Positions 1-6,977 of a stretch of 64,000 bases of DNA are shown here, piece by piece. How positions within the stretch are numbered: position 1 is the stretch's first letter; each line of letters opens with the position of its first letter. Position numbers and translations under genes: made by a program. The notes beneath the pieces are model-generated. The model was not told where the DNA came from and searched no databases. It saw only the letters and a program-made list of their open reading frames with translations. The stretch covers positions 1-64,000 of the forward strand of contig NZ_CP054917.1 in assembly GCF_013364155.1 (NCBI RefSeq), written 5' to 3'. Source of the stretch: Streptomyces sp. NA02950. GTDB lineage: Bacteria; Actinomycetota; Actinomycetes; Streptomycetales; Streptomycetaceae.

Positions 1-282
1 CGGGGTGCCGTGTGACGGTGAGTTCCAGCAGCTGCTGGTTGACCTCGCCGATGTCCAGCACGTGCCAGCCCCTCGAGCGGGCCGAGTGTGTCCAGGGCGT
101 CCTCGGCCGCCTGGACGTGGGGGCGCTCGAGCTTGGGCGGGGGCAGCTGCTTGGCCTCGGCCAGCCGGTCGATGAGGGAGCGGATCGTGTACTGCAGGGC
201 CGGGCGCCATTCGACGCTCTGGGCGTGTGCCTCGGCCGGCGCGGGCGCAGGCGGCGAGGGCCGCCTCGGGGGTGACAGTCAC
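1..282 (-). pseudogene. Frameshifted or broken hypothetical gene, cut by the window edge
   Basis: Read on the minus strand, this stretch has strongly coding-like segments in three successive frames. It starts with a GTG that overlaps the stop of the upstream gene (GTGA). The first frame gives VTVTPEAALAACARAG. A second frame then gives AQSVEWRPALQYTIRSLIDR and the residues after it. A third frame gives GWHVLDIGEVNQQLLELTV up to the edge. All three segments have G or C at nearly every third codon position. Two single-base indels would join them into one protein. It may be a decaying gene, an assembly error, or a second gene starting at the GTG before LDIGEV. Function unknown. Confidence 0.4.
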
Positions 283-1340
283 CTGCTCTGCTCCGCAGTT
301 ACGGCACTCGGGCCCTGGCCCTGCTGCTCACGCTGGCGACCGGACTCGGTGATTTCCATGCGCAGGCTGAGGTGGGCGCCTTGGATGATGCGGAGATAGC
401 CGGCCTTCTCCAGGGCGTAGAAGGTGGTCTCCCGAGCGGAGTAGCCATCCCGTCCCCCCAGGGACCAGATGCCCTTGCGCTCGCCACGGTGTGGGGTGAC
501 CGGCTGTTCCAGCTGGGCCAGGGCCCGCAGGGCGCGCTGCGCGGCCGGCGACTCGGGGTCGGTCGCGGCGCGCGGCTTCTTCTGCTGGGCGCTGGCGTCC
601 AGCTCGGCCAGCAGCTTCCGCCCGGCCTCTGTCATGCGGACGGGTGCTGAGTCGTTCCCCTCATCGGTCACGAGGTTGTTTCCGGTGAGCGGGTAGAAGG
701 TGCGGGCGTTGAAGGTGCTGTAGGTGTTCGGGTGCAGGTACCGGCCGCGGGCGGCGTGCCGGAAGAGGACGCCCTTCCCGGTGTCGTACTTGGCGATCTC
801 GCGAAGGAGGCGCTCGGAGGCGGCGGGCAGAGTGATTTCGGCGGCTTCCGCCGGTACGGCGGGGGCCGGGGTGGTCTCTGCCGGACGGGCCGCCGGGGCC
901 GCGTCGGGCTTCGTCTCCGACTCCATGTAGGGGTGCCAGTGGGCGCGCTGGCGGTACTTGAGGTTCGCGGCTACGGGCGTCGGCCAGTCGAAGTGCTCCC
1001 GCCGCCGGGGCGAGGTCGGGTGCTTGTCCCAGTCAGGAGCACCGGTGTCATCGGCGAGCAGGGCCTCGACGAGGCACTCGCTGCACACGCCGGTCGCGTA
1101 GCCCTCCTTGTCGTTCTCCTGATCGGGGTGCAAGTGCAGGTGACGCCACGACGCCTCCCTCAGCAGGCGGGGCCAGCTGACGGCGCGCGCGACGCGCTCG
1201 AGGATCGCCTCCGCGGCGGCCTCGACCTCTTCGTACTTCTCGGTGGGCATGCTGACGCACTCGGCCAGGAGCCCGTTCCAGCGCTGCGCCCCCAGAACAT
1301 CCTGGGCGAGCACCTTGATGACGGCCTTGCGGTTGGGCAT
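279..1340 (-). CDS. Hypothetical protein with two winged-helix-like repeats
   Basis: A 353-residue protein of unknown function. The ATG is preceded by GGGAAG at good spacing, so it is preferred over the longer frame. An N-terminal region of about 135 residues contains a CSEC motif and is followed by an Ala/Pro-rich linker. Two C-terminal blocks of about 75 residues then resemble each other. Each has a helical start, an aromatic middle and an ending of the type RMTEAGRKLL or MEITESGRQR, the look of a winged-helix wing. A DNA-binding role is an inference from that pattern. It is the first gene downstream of the operator at 1424-1450 and is followed by a GTGA overlap. Confidence 0.75.
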   Translation of the reverse strand: MPNRKAVIKVLAQDVLGAQRWNGLLAECVSMPTEKYEEVEAAAEAILERVARAVSWPRLLREASWRHLHLHPDQENDKEGYATGVCSECLVEALLADDTGAPDWDKHPTSPRRREHFDWPTPVAANLKYRQRAHWHPYMESETKPDAAPAARPAETTPAPAVPAEAAEITLPAASERLLREIAKYDTGKGVLFRHAARGRYLHPNTYSTFNARTFYPLTGNNLVTDEGNDSAPVRMTEAGRKLLAELDASAQQKKPRAATDPESPAAQRALRALAQLEQPVTPHRGERKGIWSLGGRDGYSARETTFYALEKAGYLRIIQGAHLSLRMEITESGRQREQQGQGPSAVTAEQSR

Positions 1341-1414
1341 ACGACTTCCCTCGCGGCAGGGCTCCCGTCCCCGGCGAGCTGGGACGGGAGCAGGGTTGGG
1401 GTGGGTCACTCACC

Positions 1415-1450
1415 ACACTACTAAAACCCAATACGTAAGCAATAGGTTTC
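1415..1450 (-). promoter_or_regulatory. Shared operator/promoter, copy 1
   Basis: Dyad with left arm AAACCC, core AATACGTAAGCAA and right arm GGTTTC. Read on the minus strand the core supplies a -35 TTGCTT (1437-1442), followed after 16 bp by a -10 TAGTGT (1415-1420). It points at the gene starting at 1340. The same element recurs near 3.4, 14.2, 17.9, 25.8 and 39.2 kb. Confidence 0.85.
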
Positions 1451-1503
1451 ATGGATTGGGTTGCAGGCGAGACTTCTGCAACTCCCGGGACAGGGAGGCG
1501 AGT

Positions 1504-2586
1504 TCAGGCGTCGTCGCCGTCGGCGGGCAGCATTCCGTCGGCCAGGGAGCAGCCGTCACACCCGGCGCCGAGCGCGGGCAGGGTGCCCGGCCCCTGGTGG
1601 GGGCGCGGTTTGCGCTTGGGCGGCCGGGTGAGCGCGTCGCGCACGGCCGTCTCCAGGGCGTCGAAGTCGGCGGTGTCGTCGTCCAGGACCACGCCCGGGC
1701 CGGGTGCGCCGGGCCGCCGGGCCTCCTCGATGACGGAGACGATGGTGGTCGACGGGTTGAAGGGGATGCCCCGGGAGTGCTCGACCTCGGCGTACAGGGC
1801 GGCCAGCCGGGGCCGGCGGGCGACGGCGAGGAGCAGGTCGCGGCGGTTGCTGAAGACGCAGGCCGAGCAGGAGCAGCGGGTGCTGCCTGCCCAGTCCCCG
1901 GCGCCGGGGGCCGAGTCGTAGGCCCAGTGGTGGGGCCAGCCCTCGGCGTCGGTCCACTCCTTGACGAAGGCGGTGGTGTCGCCGTGCGCGGGCAGCCACT
2001 CGTCGACGATCCGGTGGGAGTTGTCGGTGGTGCGCTGCAGCACGGGCCGCTTGCGGCGGTCCGGGCTCTCGTCCGCGCGCAGCCCGAGGACGTTGAGCAT
2101 CCTGGCCGGCCTGCCGTGCGCCTTCTTGAAGTCGCGGGCGGCCTGGCTGAACGCGCCGAAGATGAGCTTGGTCTTCCAGTCCCCGGTGCAGAACCGGGCG
2201 CGGCCGAGCCAGGGCCAGTCCCCTCGTTCGGCGATGAACGTGAGCAGGTCGTACGGGACAGCGTCACGGTGGCGGCGCAGCTCGAGGTGGCGCTCGGGCG
2301 GGACGCCGAGCAACCGGGAGTGTTCGGCGGCCAGTTCGCCGACGCTCGGGTAGCGCACGCCGTCGACCGTGCAGGCCGGCCACTCCATCGGGCCGAGCGA
2401 GGCGTGGACGGTCCAGATCCGGTCCTCGACACCGGCCTGCCGCGCGGCGTCCCTGGTGACCGCGGCGGCCCGCAGGCCGTCCTTGCCGCCGGAGAGGTTC
2501 ACGATGAGGAAGTCCTGCTGTGCCGCCAGCTCCACCGGGTCGATTCCGGTGGAGCTGGCGGCGAACAGGTCCAGCTGGGCCGTCAT
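1504..2586 (-). CDS. PAPS-reductase/PP-loop family protein
   Basis: A 360-residue protein of the adenine nucleotide alpha-hydrolase superfamily that includes phosphoadenosine phosphosulfate reductase and DndC-like enzymes. The PP-loop SGGKDG is at residues 32-37, followed by RFCTGDWKT and a cysteine cluster CSCSACVF that may hold a metal or iron-sulfur cluster. A second CDGC motif is at the C terminus. Family members activate a substrate with ATP for sulfur transfer or reduction; the substrate here cannot be told. No dndA, dndB, dndD or dndE partners are seen, so it is not an obvious DNA phosphorothioation system. The start overlaps the upstream stop (ATGA). It is the last gene of a four-gene operon. 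Confidence 0.8.
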   Translation of the reverse strand: MTAQLDLFAASSTGIDPVELAAQQDFLIVNLSGGKDGLRAAAVTRDAARQAGVEDRIWTVHASLGPMEWPACTVDGVRYPSVGELAAEHSRLLGVPPERHLELRRHRDAVPYDLLTFIAERGDWPWLGRARFCTGDWKTKLIFGAFSQAARDFKKAHGRPARMLNVLGLRADESPDRRKRPVLQRTTDNSHRIVDEWLPAHGDTTAFVKEWTDAEGWPHHWAYDSAPGAGDWAGSTRCSCSACVFSNRRDLLLAVARRPRLAALYAEVEHSRGIPFNPSTTIVSVIEEARRPGAPGPGVVLDDDTADFDALETAVRDALTRPPKRKPRPHQGPGTLPALGAGCDGCSLADGMLPADGDDA

Positions 2587-2804
2587 GCCGCGTCCGGGTC
2601 GCCGAGGCGGATGTCCCAGTCGCCGCCGGGCAGGGGCCTCATCCAGCGGGCCAGGCATGCGCGGGCGAACTCGGCGTCCACCTCGCTGTCGCCCATCTCG
2701 CCCCAGAACTCGACGAGGTTGCCGGCCTGGGCGAGCAGGGCGCGGGCCACGAGCCTCTTCTTCTCGTTCACCCCGGGCGGCGGGGCGGGGGTCGGGGCGT
2801 TCAC
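2583..2804 (-). CDS. Small hypothetical protein
   Basis: 73 residues, GTG start overlapping the preceding stop and ATGA overlap with the following PP-loop gene, so it is translationally coupled on both sides. A Pro-rich first dozen residues lead into a helical, acidic body (GEMGDSEVDAEFARACL). No known domain was recognised. Its position suggests a helper of its neighbours, which is inference. Confidence 0.7.
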   Translation of the reverse strand: MNAPTPAPPPGVNEKKRLVARALLAQAGNLVEFWGEMGDSEVDAEFARACLARWMRPLPGGDWDIRLGDPDAA

Positions 2805-3169
2805 TCGCTGTCCTCCCGGAGGCGGCGAAGGTCGAGGGCCCATCCGATCTGGCCGGTGGCGCGCCGGGTGCCCAGGTGGATCACGCCGGGCATGTAGGCG
2901 TCGCGCAGGGGCCGCCAGTTGTGGAGGCGGTGCGCGTGCAGGGCCGCGATCAGGTCGAGGGCGAAGGGGCTGTGCGGGGCCTCGGAGCGGTAGACGGCCG
3001 TCTCGTGGCCGGGCTGGCCGCTGGCGACCTGGGTGTAGAGGCGTACCTCCTCCTGCCCGGTGGCCACGCTGAGGAGCAGCAGGGCGGTGTCCAGAGGTGC
3101 GGCGTCGGCGGGGAACTCGGCGGCGAGCAGGGCCCGCAGCCGGTCGGTGGGGGTCAGGGCGGCGGTCAC
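2801..3169 (-). CDS. Hypothetical protein
   Basis: 122 residues, GTG start in a GTGA overlap with the upstream gene and GTGA overlap with the next. An N-terminal helical segment (TPTDRLRALLAAEFPA) is followed by a hydrophobic LLLLSVAT strand and a Trp- and His-containing C-terminal half. No conserved family was recognised. It is the second gene of the operon driven from the operator near 3437. Confidence 0.75.
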   Translation of the reverse strand: MTAALTPTDRLRALLAAEFPADAAPLDTALLLLSVATGQEEVRLYTQVASGQPGHETAVYRSEAPHSPFALDLIAALHAHRLHNWRPLRDAYMPGVIHLGTRRATGQIGWALDLRRLREDSE

Positions 3170-3387
3170 CGGGCGGCCCGCCGCTCGACCATGTGCAGCA
3201 GCCAGTCGCGGCCGACGCGGGGGTCGTGGCCGCAGGTGCCGGCGACCTCGCCGTCCGGGCCGTTGGTGATGGAGAGGTACTTGCCCTGCTTGAGCTGGCC
3301 GACCGCGTAACGGATCCGGTCCTCCAGGCGCTCGCGGGCCATCCGTTCAGCGCCGGTCTCCAGCGCGCCGTCGGTGGTGGTCGTCAT
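3166..3387 (-). CDS. Small hypothetical protein, first gene of its operon
   Basis: 73 residues. The ATG at MTTTTDGALE is chosen because it follows GGAAGGGGCCCGGAG-like purine sequence; the upstream in-frame ATG lies inside the operator. The charged helical N terminus (ERMARERLEDRIRYAVGQLK) precedes a Gly/Cys-containing tail. Unknown function. It begins about 40 bp downstream of the -10 at 3428-3433 and overlaps the next gene by four bases. Confidence 0.75.
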   Translation of the reverse strand: MTTTTDGALETGAERMARERLEDRIRYAVGQLKQGKYLSITNGPDGEVAGTCGHDPRVGRDWLLHMVERRAAR

Positions 3388-3427
3388 CTCCGGGCCCCTT
3401 CCGGGCGGGTGTGTCTGCGTCGTCCAC

Positions 3428-3464
3428 ACCGTATTTGAAACCCAATACGTAAGCAATAGCTTTC
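3428..3464 (-). promoter_or_regulatory. Shared operator/promoter, copy 2
   Basis: Arms GAAACCC and GCTTTC around AATACGTAAGCAA. Minus-strand -35 TTGCTT (3451-3456), 17-bp spacer, -10 TACGGT (3428-3433). It drives the four genes from 3387 down to 1504. A divergent plus-strand gene (3619) lies on the other side, so the site could also affect that gene. Confidence 0.85.
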
Positions 3465-3618
3465 AAGGCGCTTTTGATCTTGACTCTCGGGGGCGATCAG
3501 AGCGTTCATGGAGGTGCCCGGGGAACACCGCGAAGCGCACGCGCCACGGGCACCGCAGCACCAGCTGCCCCCGGCCGGGGAGCTCCCGAATGCCCAACTC
3601 CGAAGAAACGAGGACGAC

Positions 3619-4203
3619 ATGACGACCACCCAGGCCCCGGCCGAGCTGACCACCGCGCAGGCCAAGGCGCTCGCCGCCCTGACCGAGCACCCCGGCGCCA
3701 CCGCCCGGGAGATCGCGGAGCACGCCGGGATCGGCGGCTCGACAGCGGGCAAGGCCCTCACCCACCTCGAGAGCCTGAACCTGGCCACCCGCGAGCACGG
3801 CGAGAACGTCGGCGGACGCGGCGGGCGGCGTACGGCGGACCGCTGGTACCCGGTCACGGCCGACGCCGAGCCCGAGGCACCTGCCGCCGACGAGCCGGAG
3901 ACCCCGGCCGAGGACGCGGCCGACACCGCGCCCGAGCCCGCCGAGGCCCCGGTCGCCGAGACCAAGACCGAGGCCGCCCCCAAGGCCAAGGCCCGCAACG
4001 GCAGCCGCCTGGGACGCGGCGACCTGCGGCAGATGGTCTACGAGTACCTCGAGGCCCACCCTGCCGACGAGATCGGCCCCTCGGGCCTGGCCAAGGCCCT
4101 CGGCCGCAGCGCCGGAGCGGTCGCCAACGCCCTGGCCAAGCTCGCCGACCACGGGCAGGCCGAACTGGTCAGCGACAGCCCGCGCCGCTACCGGCTGAAG
4201 TAG
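3619..4203 (+). CDS. Two-domain winged-helix DNA-binding protein
   Basis: 194 residues. The ATG follows GAAACGAGGACGAC. Residues about 8-70 form a MarR-like winged helix (TAREIAEHAGIGGSTAGKAL as the helix-turn-helix, RRTADRWYPV as the wing). An acidic Ala/Pro/Glu linker follows. A second winged helix near residues 135-194 has IGPSGLAKALGRSAGAVANA and ends RRYRLK. Such proteins bind DNA as regulators. It is transcribed divergently from the operator at 3437-3464, which makes it a candidate, unproven, regulator of the shared operator. A strong hairpin follows its stop. Confidence 0.8.
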   Translation: MTTTQAPAELTTAQAKALAALTEHPGATAREIAEHAGIGGSTAGKALTHLESLNLATREHGENVGGRGGRRTADRWYPVTADAEPEAPAADEPETPAEDAADTAPEPAEAPVAETKTEAAPKAKARNGSRLGRGDLRQMVYEYLEAHPADEIGPSGLAKALGRSAGAVANALAKLADHGQAELVSDSPRRYRLK

Positions 4204-4216
4204 CGCCCGCCGCCCG

Positions 4217-4246
4217 GGGCGCCCGCCGTACCAACGGCGGGCGCCC
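4217..4246 (+). terminator. Hairpin terminator after the winged-helix gene
   Basis: Perfect 12-bp stem GGGCGCCCGCCG / CGGCGGGCGCCC with a 6-nt loop, 13 bp after the stop at 4203. No U-tract, as usual in Streptomyces. Confidence 0.7.
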
Positions 4247-4272
4247 GGGCCCCCTACGACGAGGAGGTCCTC

Positions 4273-4470
4273 ATGGCCCGCATGCTCGCCAAGTCCACGC
4301 CCCGCCACGCGGGGCACGCGTGCCGCTACGCCGGACGCGGCTGCACCTGCTACTACTACGAGCCCGGCGCCCTGACCAACCCCCGCCAGCGCGCCAAGTT
4401 CCGGGGCTGGGAGCGGCGCCGTGCGCGCGCCGCCGAGAACCGGGCCTGGCGCGCGGCCCTGGCCAACTAG
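4273..4470 (+). CDS. Small Cys/Tyr-rich basic protein
   Basis: 65 residues with a clear GACGAGGAGG ribosome site. The sequence holds HACRYAGRGCTCYYYEPG and then a strongly basic Arg/Ala helix (KFRGWERRRARAAENRAWR). The Cys pattern may bind metal and the basic tail nucleic acid; both are inference. It lies between two strong hairpins, so it is probably expressed alone or by read-through from the winged-helix gene. Confidence 0.7.
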   Translation: MARMLAKSTPRHAGHACRYAGRGCTCYYYEPGALTNPRQRAKFRGWERRRARAAENRAWRAALAN

Positions 4471-4480
4471 CCATCCCGGC

Positions 4481-4519
4481 ACGGCCGGTCACCCCCGGAG
4501 CGGGGCGGTGACCGGCCGT
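4481..4519 (+). terminator. Hairpin terminator
   Basis: 13-bp stem ACGGCCGGTCACC / GGTGACCGGCCGT around a 13-nt loop, just after the stop at 4470. Confidence 0.7.
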
Positions 4520-4679
4520 CGTCGCGTCCGTTGCACGCGCCGCGCCCGCGGGCGCCCTCACCGGCTCCGGGGCCGACGCGGGGCCGTCCCCGGCGCCCGT
4601 TCGAGGTCCTGGAGTGCCGGGTGGAGATGCGCCGGCCGCGTACGACGCCGTGCGGCCGGCCTGGTGTGGGGAGCAACGA

Positions 4680-4714
4680 GCCGGGGCCCGCGCGCCGTTG
4701 CGGCGGGCCCCGGC
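4680..4714 (-). terminator. Hairpin terminator for the minus-strand gene ending at 4720
   Basis: 12-bp stem GCCGGGGCCCGC / GCGGGCCCCGGC immediately downstream of the stop of the 334-residue protein. Confidence 0.65.
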
Positions 4715-4719
4715 GGGTG

Positions 4720-5724
4720 TCACCGGGCCAGGACGAACACCTTCTCCCCGCCGATCAGCGGGGCGTCCTCGGGTCCGGCGATGTACGGGCTGATCCAGAT
4801 CGGCTTGTGCGTGCCGCGCGAGGGGTACCACTGGTCGCGCCAGTGGCCCTTGACGACCCAGCGGTGCTGGTACTCGCGGGTGCCGGGCCGCTCGGCCGGG
4901 TCGGCGCCCCGGTCGGTGCGGGCCCGGCGCAGCCGGATGAGGCGGACCTCGGTGCCGTAGTCGCGGTCGATGCGCTGGATCCGGCGGCGGGAGGCCCGGT
5001 CGGCGGCCACACGTTCGCTTGTCGCGAGGCTCTGGCCCATGAGCAGCCAGGTGGCCTGGATCAGCCGCAGGAGGGCGACGTCGCCTTCCGGGGTGTCGCT
5101 GAGGTCGGGAAGGCCCGGCTCGATCAGCGTGGTGCGCTGGTAGACGAAGCCGGTGGTCGGGTGGAGCGCGGCCATCTGCCCGGGCGCCACGTGCGCGAAC
5201 CTCGTCCGCAGCCACGCCTGGGTCTCGGCGAGGTCCGTGTCCGGCGGGTTCGTCTCCAGGTGGGCGTCGACCTGGTCGAGGTACTCGCGGGTGCCGCTCC
5301 AGTAGTCGATGGCCAGGTGGCCGAGCCAGGGCCCCCAAGTGACCAGGCGTACGGGCTGGTTGCCCGCCGCGGCGTAGCGCATCGGCGGGTCCTCGAAGGC
5401 GAGCATCCCGACCGGGGAGGGCAGGTCCTCCGGGCGCATCTCGAAGTCGGTGAGGCTCTGGGCGGCGTGGTGGGCGAGCGCCGTCATGTCGCTGGTGACG
5501 TAGTAGAGCTCGGCGGTGCGCAGTCCGGCGGCGGTGCGGGCGGCCAGGGCCTGGGTGGTGCTGACGCCGGGCGGCAGGAGGTCGTCGTACGCCGTGCGGG
5601 CGTCGGGCGTGCCCAGGCAGTACAGCCAGTTGGCCATGCCGTCGCGGCCGCGGTCGGCGGCCCAGGCGGCGAGGTCGGCGCGGACCTCGGGTATCTCTCG
5701 GGCGGTGGGAGTCGTGACGGCCAC
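4720..5724 (-). CDS. Actinobacterial plasmid/phage-type hypothetical protein
   Basis: 334 residues. The GTG at VAVTTPTAREI is chosen over longer frames because AAGGGGGACGG lies just upstream. The C-terminal half, with ERVAADRASRRRIQRIDRDYG, then VVKGHWRDQWYPSRG, then KPIWISPYIAGPEDAPL, resembles a family I associate with actinobacterial plasmids and integrated elements. Its biochemical function is not known to me. No signal peptide or membrane segment. It stands alone between a terminator hairpin and a HAD-like gene. Confidence 0.8.
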   Translation of the reverse strand: MAVTTPTAREIPEVRADLAAWAADRGRDGMANWLYCLGTPDARTAYDDLLPPGVSTTQALAARTAAGLRTAELYYVTSDMTALAHHAAQSLTDFEMRPEDLPSPVGMLAFEDPPMRYAAAGNQPVRLVTWGPWLGHLAIDYWSGTREYLDQVDAHLETNPPDTDLAETQAWLRTRFAHVAPGQMAALHPTTGFVYQRTTLIEPGLPDLSDTPEGDVALLRLIQATWLLMGQSLATSERVAADRASRRRIQRIDRDYGTEVRLIRLRRARTDRGADPAERPGTREYQHRWVVKGHWRDQWYPSRGTHKPIWISPYIAGPEDAPLIGGEKVFVLAR

Positions 5725-5959
5725 GGCCGTCCCCCTTTTCAAGATCGGCAACATCGGGGTGCCGTGACATTCGCGTGGATTGCCCGAGGTCATCCAGCGA
5801 TATGTGTGATGTGGCGATCTGCCGTGGGAGAACTGGGCGCAGCCGTCCGGCCGGGCCGCCGCCGGTGCCCCGGCGTGCGAGACTCGTGCGGCCCGGCCGC
5901 GCCCGTCGTGTGAAGCCGATGCCGGCCGGGCCCCGTTCGTCCCGGCCGGCCCATGGGGG

Positions 5960-6505
5960 TCAGGCCGCCGATGCCCCGCAGTGCGCGGCGAAGGCGGCGA
6001 TCGCGGCGAAGTCGTCGTCGCGCAGCCCGCGGCGGGGGTCGACCCAGTGCAGCAGCGCCGGGGCCGGGTGGTGCGCGGCGACGTACGCGCGGTCGCGGTC
6101 CGAGACCTCGTCGTCGACCCAGACGAAAGGCCGCTCGCCCGCGTACGCCAGGAGCGCCGGGAGTTTCCAGTGCAGGCCGTCGGCGCGGTCGTTGAGCAGG
6201 TCCGGGCCGAAGTCGACGTAGGGCAGGTCGGGCAGGCCGAGCACGGGCGCGATGAAGTCGCGGGCCTCCGCCATCCAGGTCGTGCCCCAGACCAGGTCCA
6301 CGTCCAGGTCGAGCAGGGCGGGCCCGTGGTCGGGGTTGAGCCAGACCCGCAGCGGCTTGACGTACGCCCTCGGCTTGCCGGGGTACCGGGCGTACAGGCT
6401 GGGCGGCTTCATGCGGTGGGTGGTGTACCCGGCGGGCCGCTTCTCCGGCTTCGCCCGCCATGGGTTGAGCGGCCCGTCCACGTCTAAGAATCCCACCGGC
6501 TTCAC
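5960..6505 (-). CDS. HAD-superfamily domain protein
   Basis: 181 residues. The N terminus FLDVDGPLNPW matches HAD motif I (DxDG, residues 8-11). WGTTWMAEA near residue 75 fits motif II (T/S). VWVDDEVSDRDRAY near residue 128 fits motif IV with its paired acidic residues. HAD enzymes are Mg-dependent phosphatases or phosphotransferases with an Asp nucleophile. The short length and lack of a large cap suggest a small soluble member; the substrate is unknown. The start was taken at MKPVGF. Confidence 0.85.
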   Translation of the reverse strand: MKPVGFLDVDGPLNPWRAKPEKRPAGYTTHRMKPPSLYARYPGKPRAYVKPLRVWLNPDHGPALLDLDVDLVWGTTWMAEARDFIAPVLGLPDLPYVDFGPDLLNDRADGLHWKLPALLAYAGERPFVWVDDEVSDRDRAYVAAHHPAPALLHWVDPRRGLRDDDFAAIAAFAAHCGASAA

Positions 6506-6596
6506 GGCGCTCTCCTCCCCGTCTGGGCTGGTCAGGTCGCAGGACCATAGCGTCCCGATGGGCTGCCCGTCCTCTCCTTTGACGCCCTAATCGATC

Positions 6597-6624
6597 TTGA
6601 CTTTACAACGTGCCGTTGTATTGT
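6597..6624 (+). promoter_or_regulatory. Promoter with TACAACG/CGTTGTA dyad, copy 1
   Basis: -35 TTGACT (6597-6602), 16-bp spacer, -10 TATTGT (6619-6624). The spacer contains the dyad TACAACG-TGC-CGTTGTA (6604-6620). The same dyad sits in the promoter of the gene at 57818, and the two promoters also share the downstream string GAAGAC. A common regulator is likely. Confidence 0.8.
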
Positions 6625-6664
6625 TGTGGGCGTAGGGAAGACCTCACCCACCGAGGAGAAGACG

Positions 6665-6913
6665 ATGCAGACCGAGACCGCTCTCGACCGGGCCAAGGGC
6701 GAGATCCTTTGCCACTACGACGCCTTCTACGGCGAGGACTACGACCAGGCCACCGCCCTGATGGACGCGGTGGTCACCGCCGCCCAGAGCGGCAGCCAGG
6801 GCGCCCTGGGCTCCGCCCGGTCGGAGTTCCACCTGCACTACAGAGCCCTGTACGGCGACGACTACACCCACCTCACCGGGCTGCTCGACGACCTGGTCGC
6901 CGCCGCTGCCTGA
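6665..6913 (+). CDS. Small acidic protein with an internal duplication
   Basis: 82 residues; ATG after GAGGAGAAGACG. The protein contains two similar halves, CHYDAFYGEDYDQATALMDAVV and LHYRALYGDDYTHLTGLLDD, each with an H-Y-x-A-x-Y-G-x-D-Y pattern. That suggests a duplicated helix-loop unit of unknown function. It is preceded by the TACAACG/CGTTGTA promoter and ends at a convergent hairpin, so it is a single-gene unit. Confidence 0.8.
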   Translation: MQTETALDRAKGEILCHYDAFYGEDYDQATALMDAVVTAAQSGSQGALGSARSEFHLHYRALYGDDYTHLTGLLDDLVAAAA

Positions 6914-6922
6914 CGGCACAGC

Positions 6923-6952
6923 GCCCCCGGAGCCCGCCCAGGGCCCGGGGGC
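6923..6952. terminator. Convergent hairpin
   Basis: GCCCCCGG / CCGGGGGC stem between the plus gene ending at 6913 and the minus gene ending at 6978; it can serve both. Confidence 0.55.
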
Positions 6953-6977
6953 CGCGGCGTTCCCGGCGCCGGGGCCG

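Noticed and set aside
1504..2586. DNA phosphorothioation (dndC) assignment
   Set aside because: The PP-loop fits the superfamily, but no cysteine desulfurase, dndB, dndD or dndE companions occur in the window.
1243..3072. Long plus-strand open frame across 1.2-3.1 kb
   Set aside because: It is the antisense shadow of the PP-loop operon; its protein is low-complexity Gly/Arg/Val and has no ribosome site, while the minus-strand frame carries recognisable motifs.
4531..5913. Plus-strand frame of about 460 codons over the 4.7-5.7 kb gene
   Set aside because: Opposite-strand shadow of the gene with the conserved HWRDQWYPSRG segment; composition is typical of a GC-rich mirror frame.
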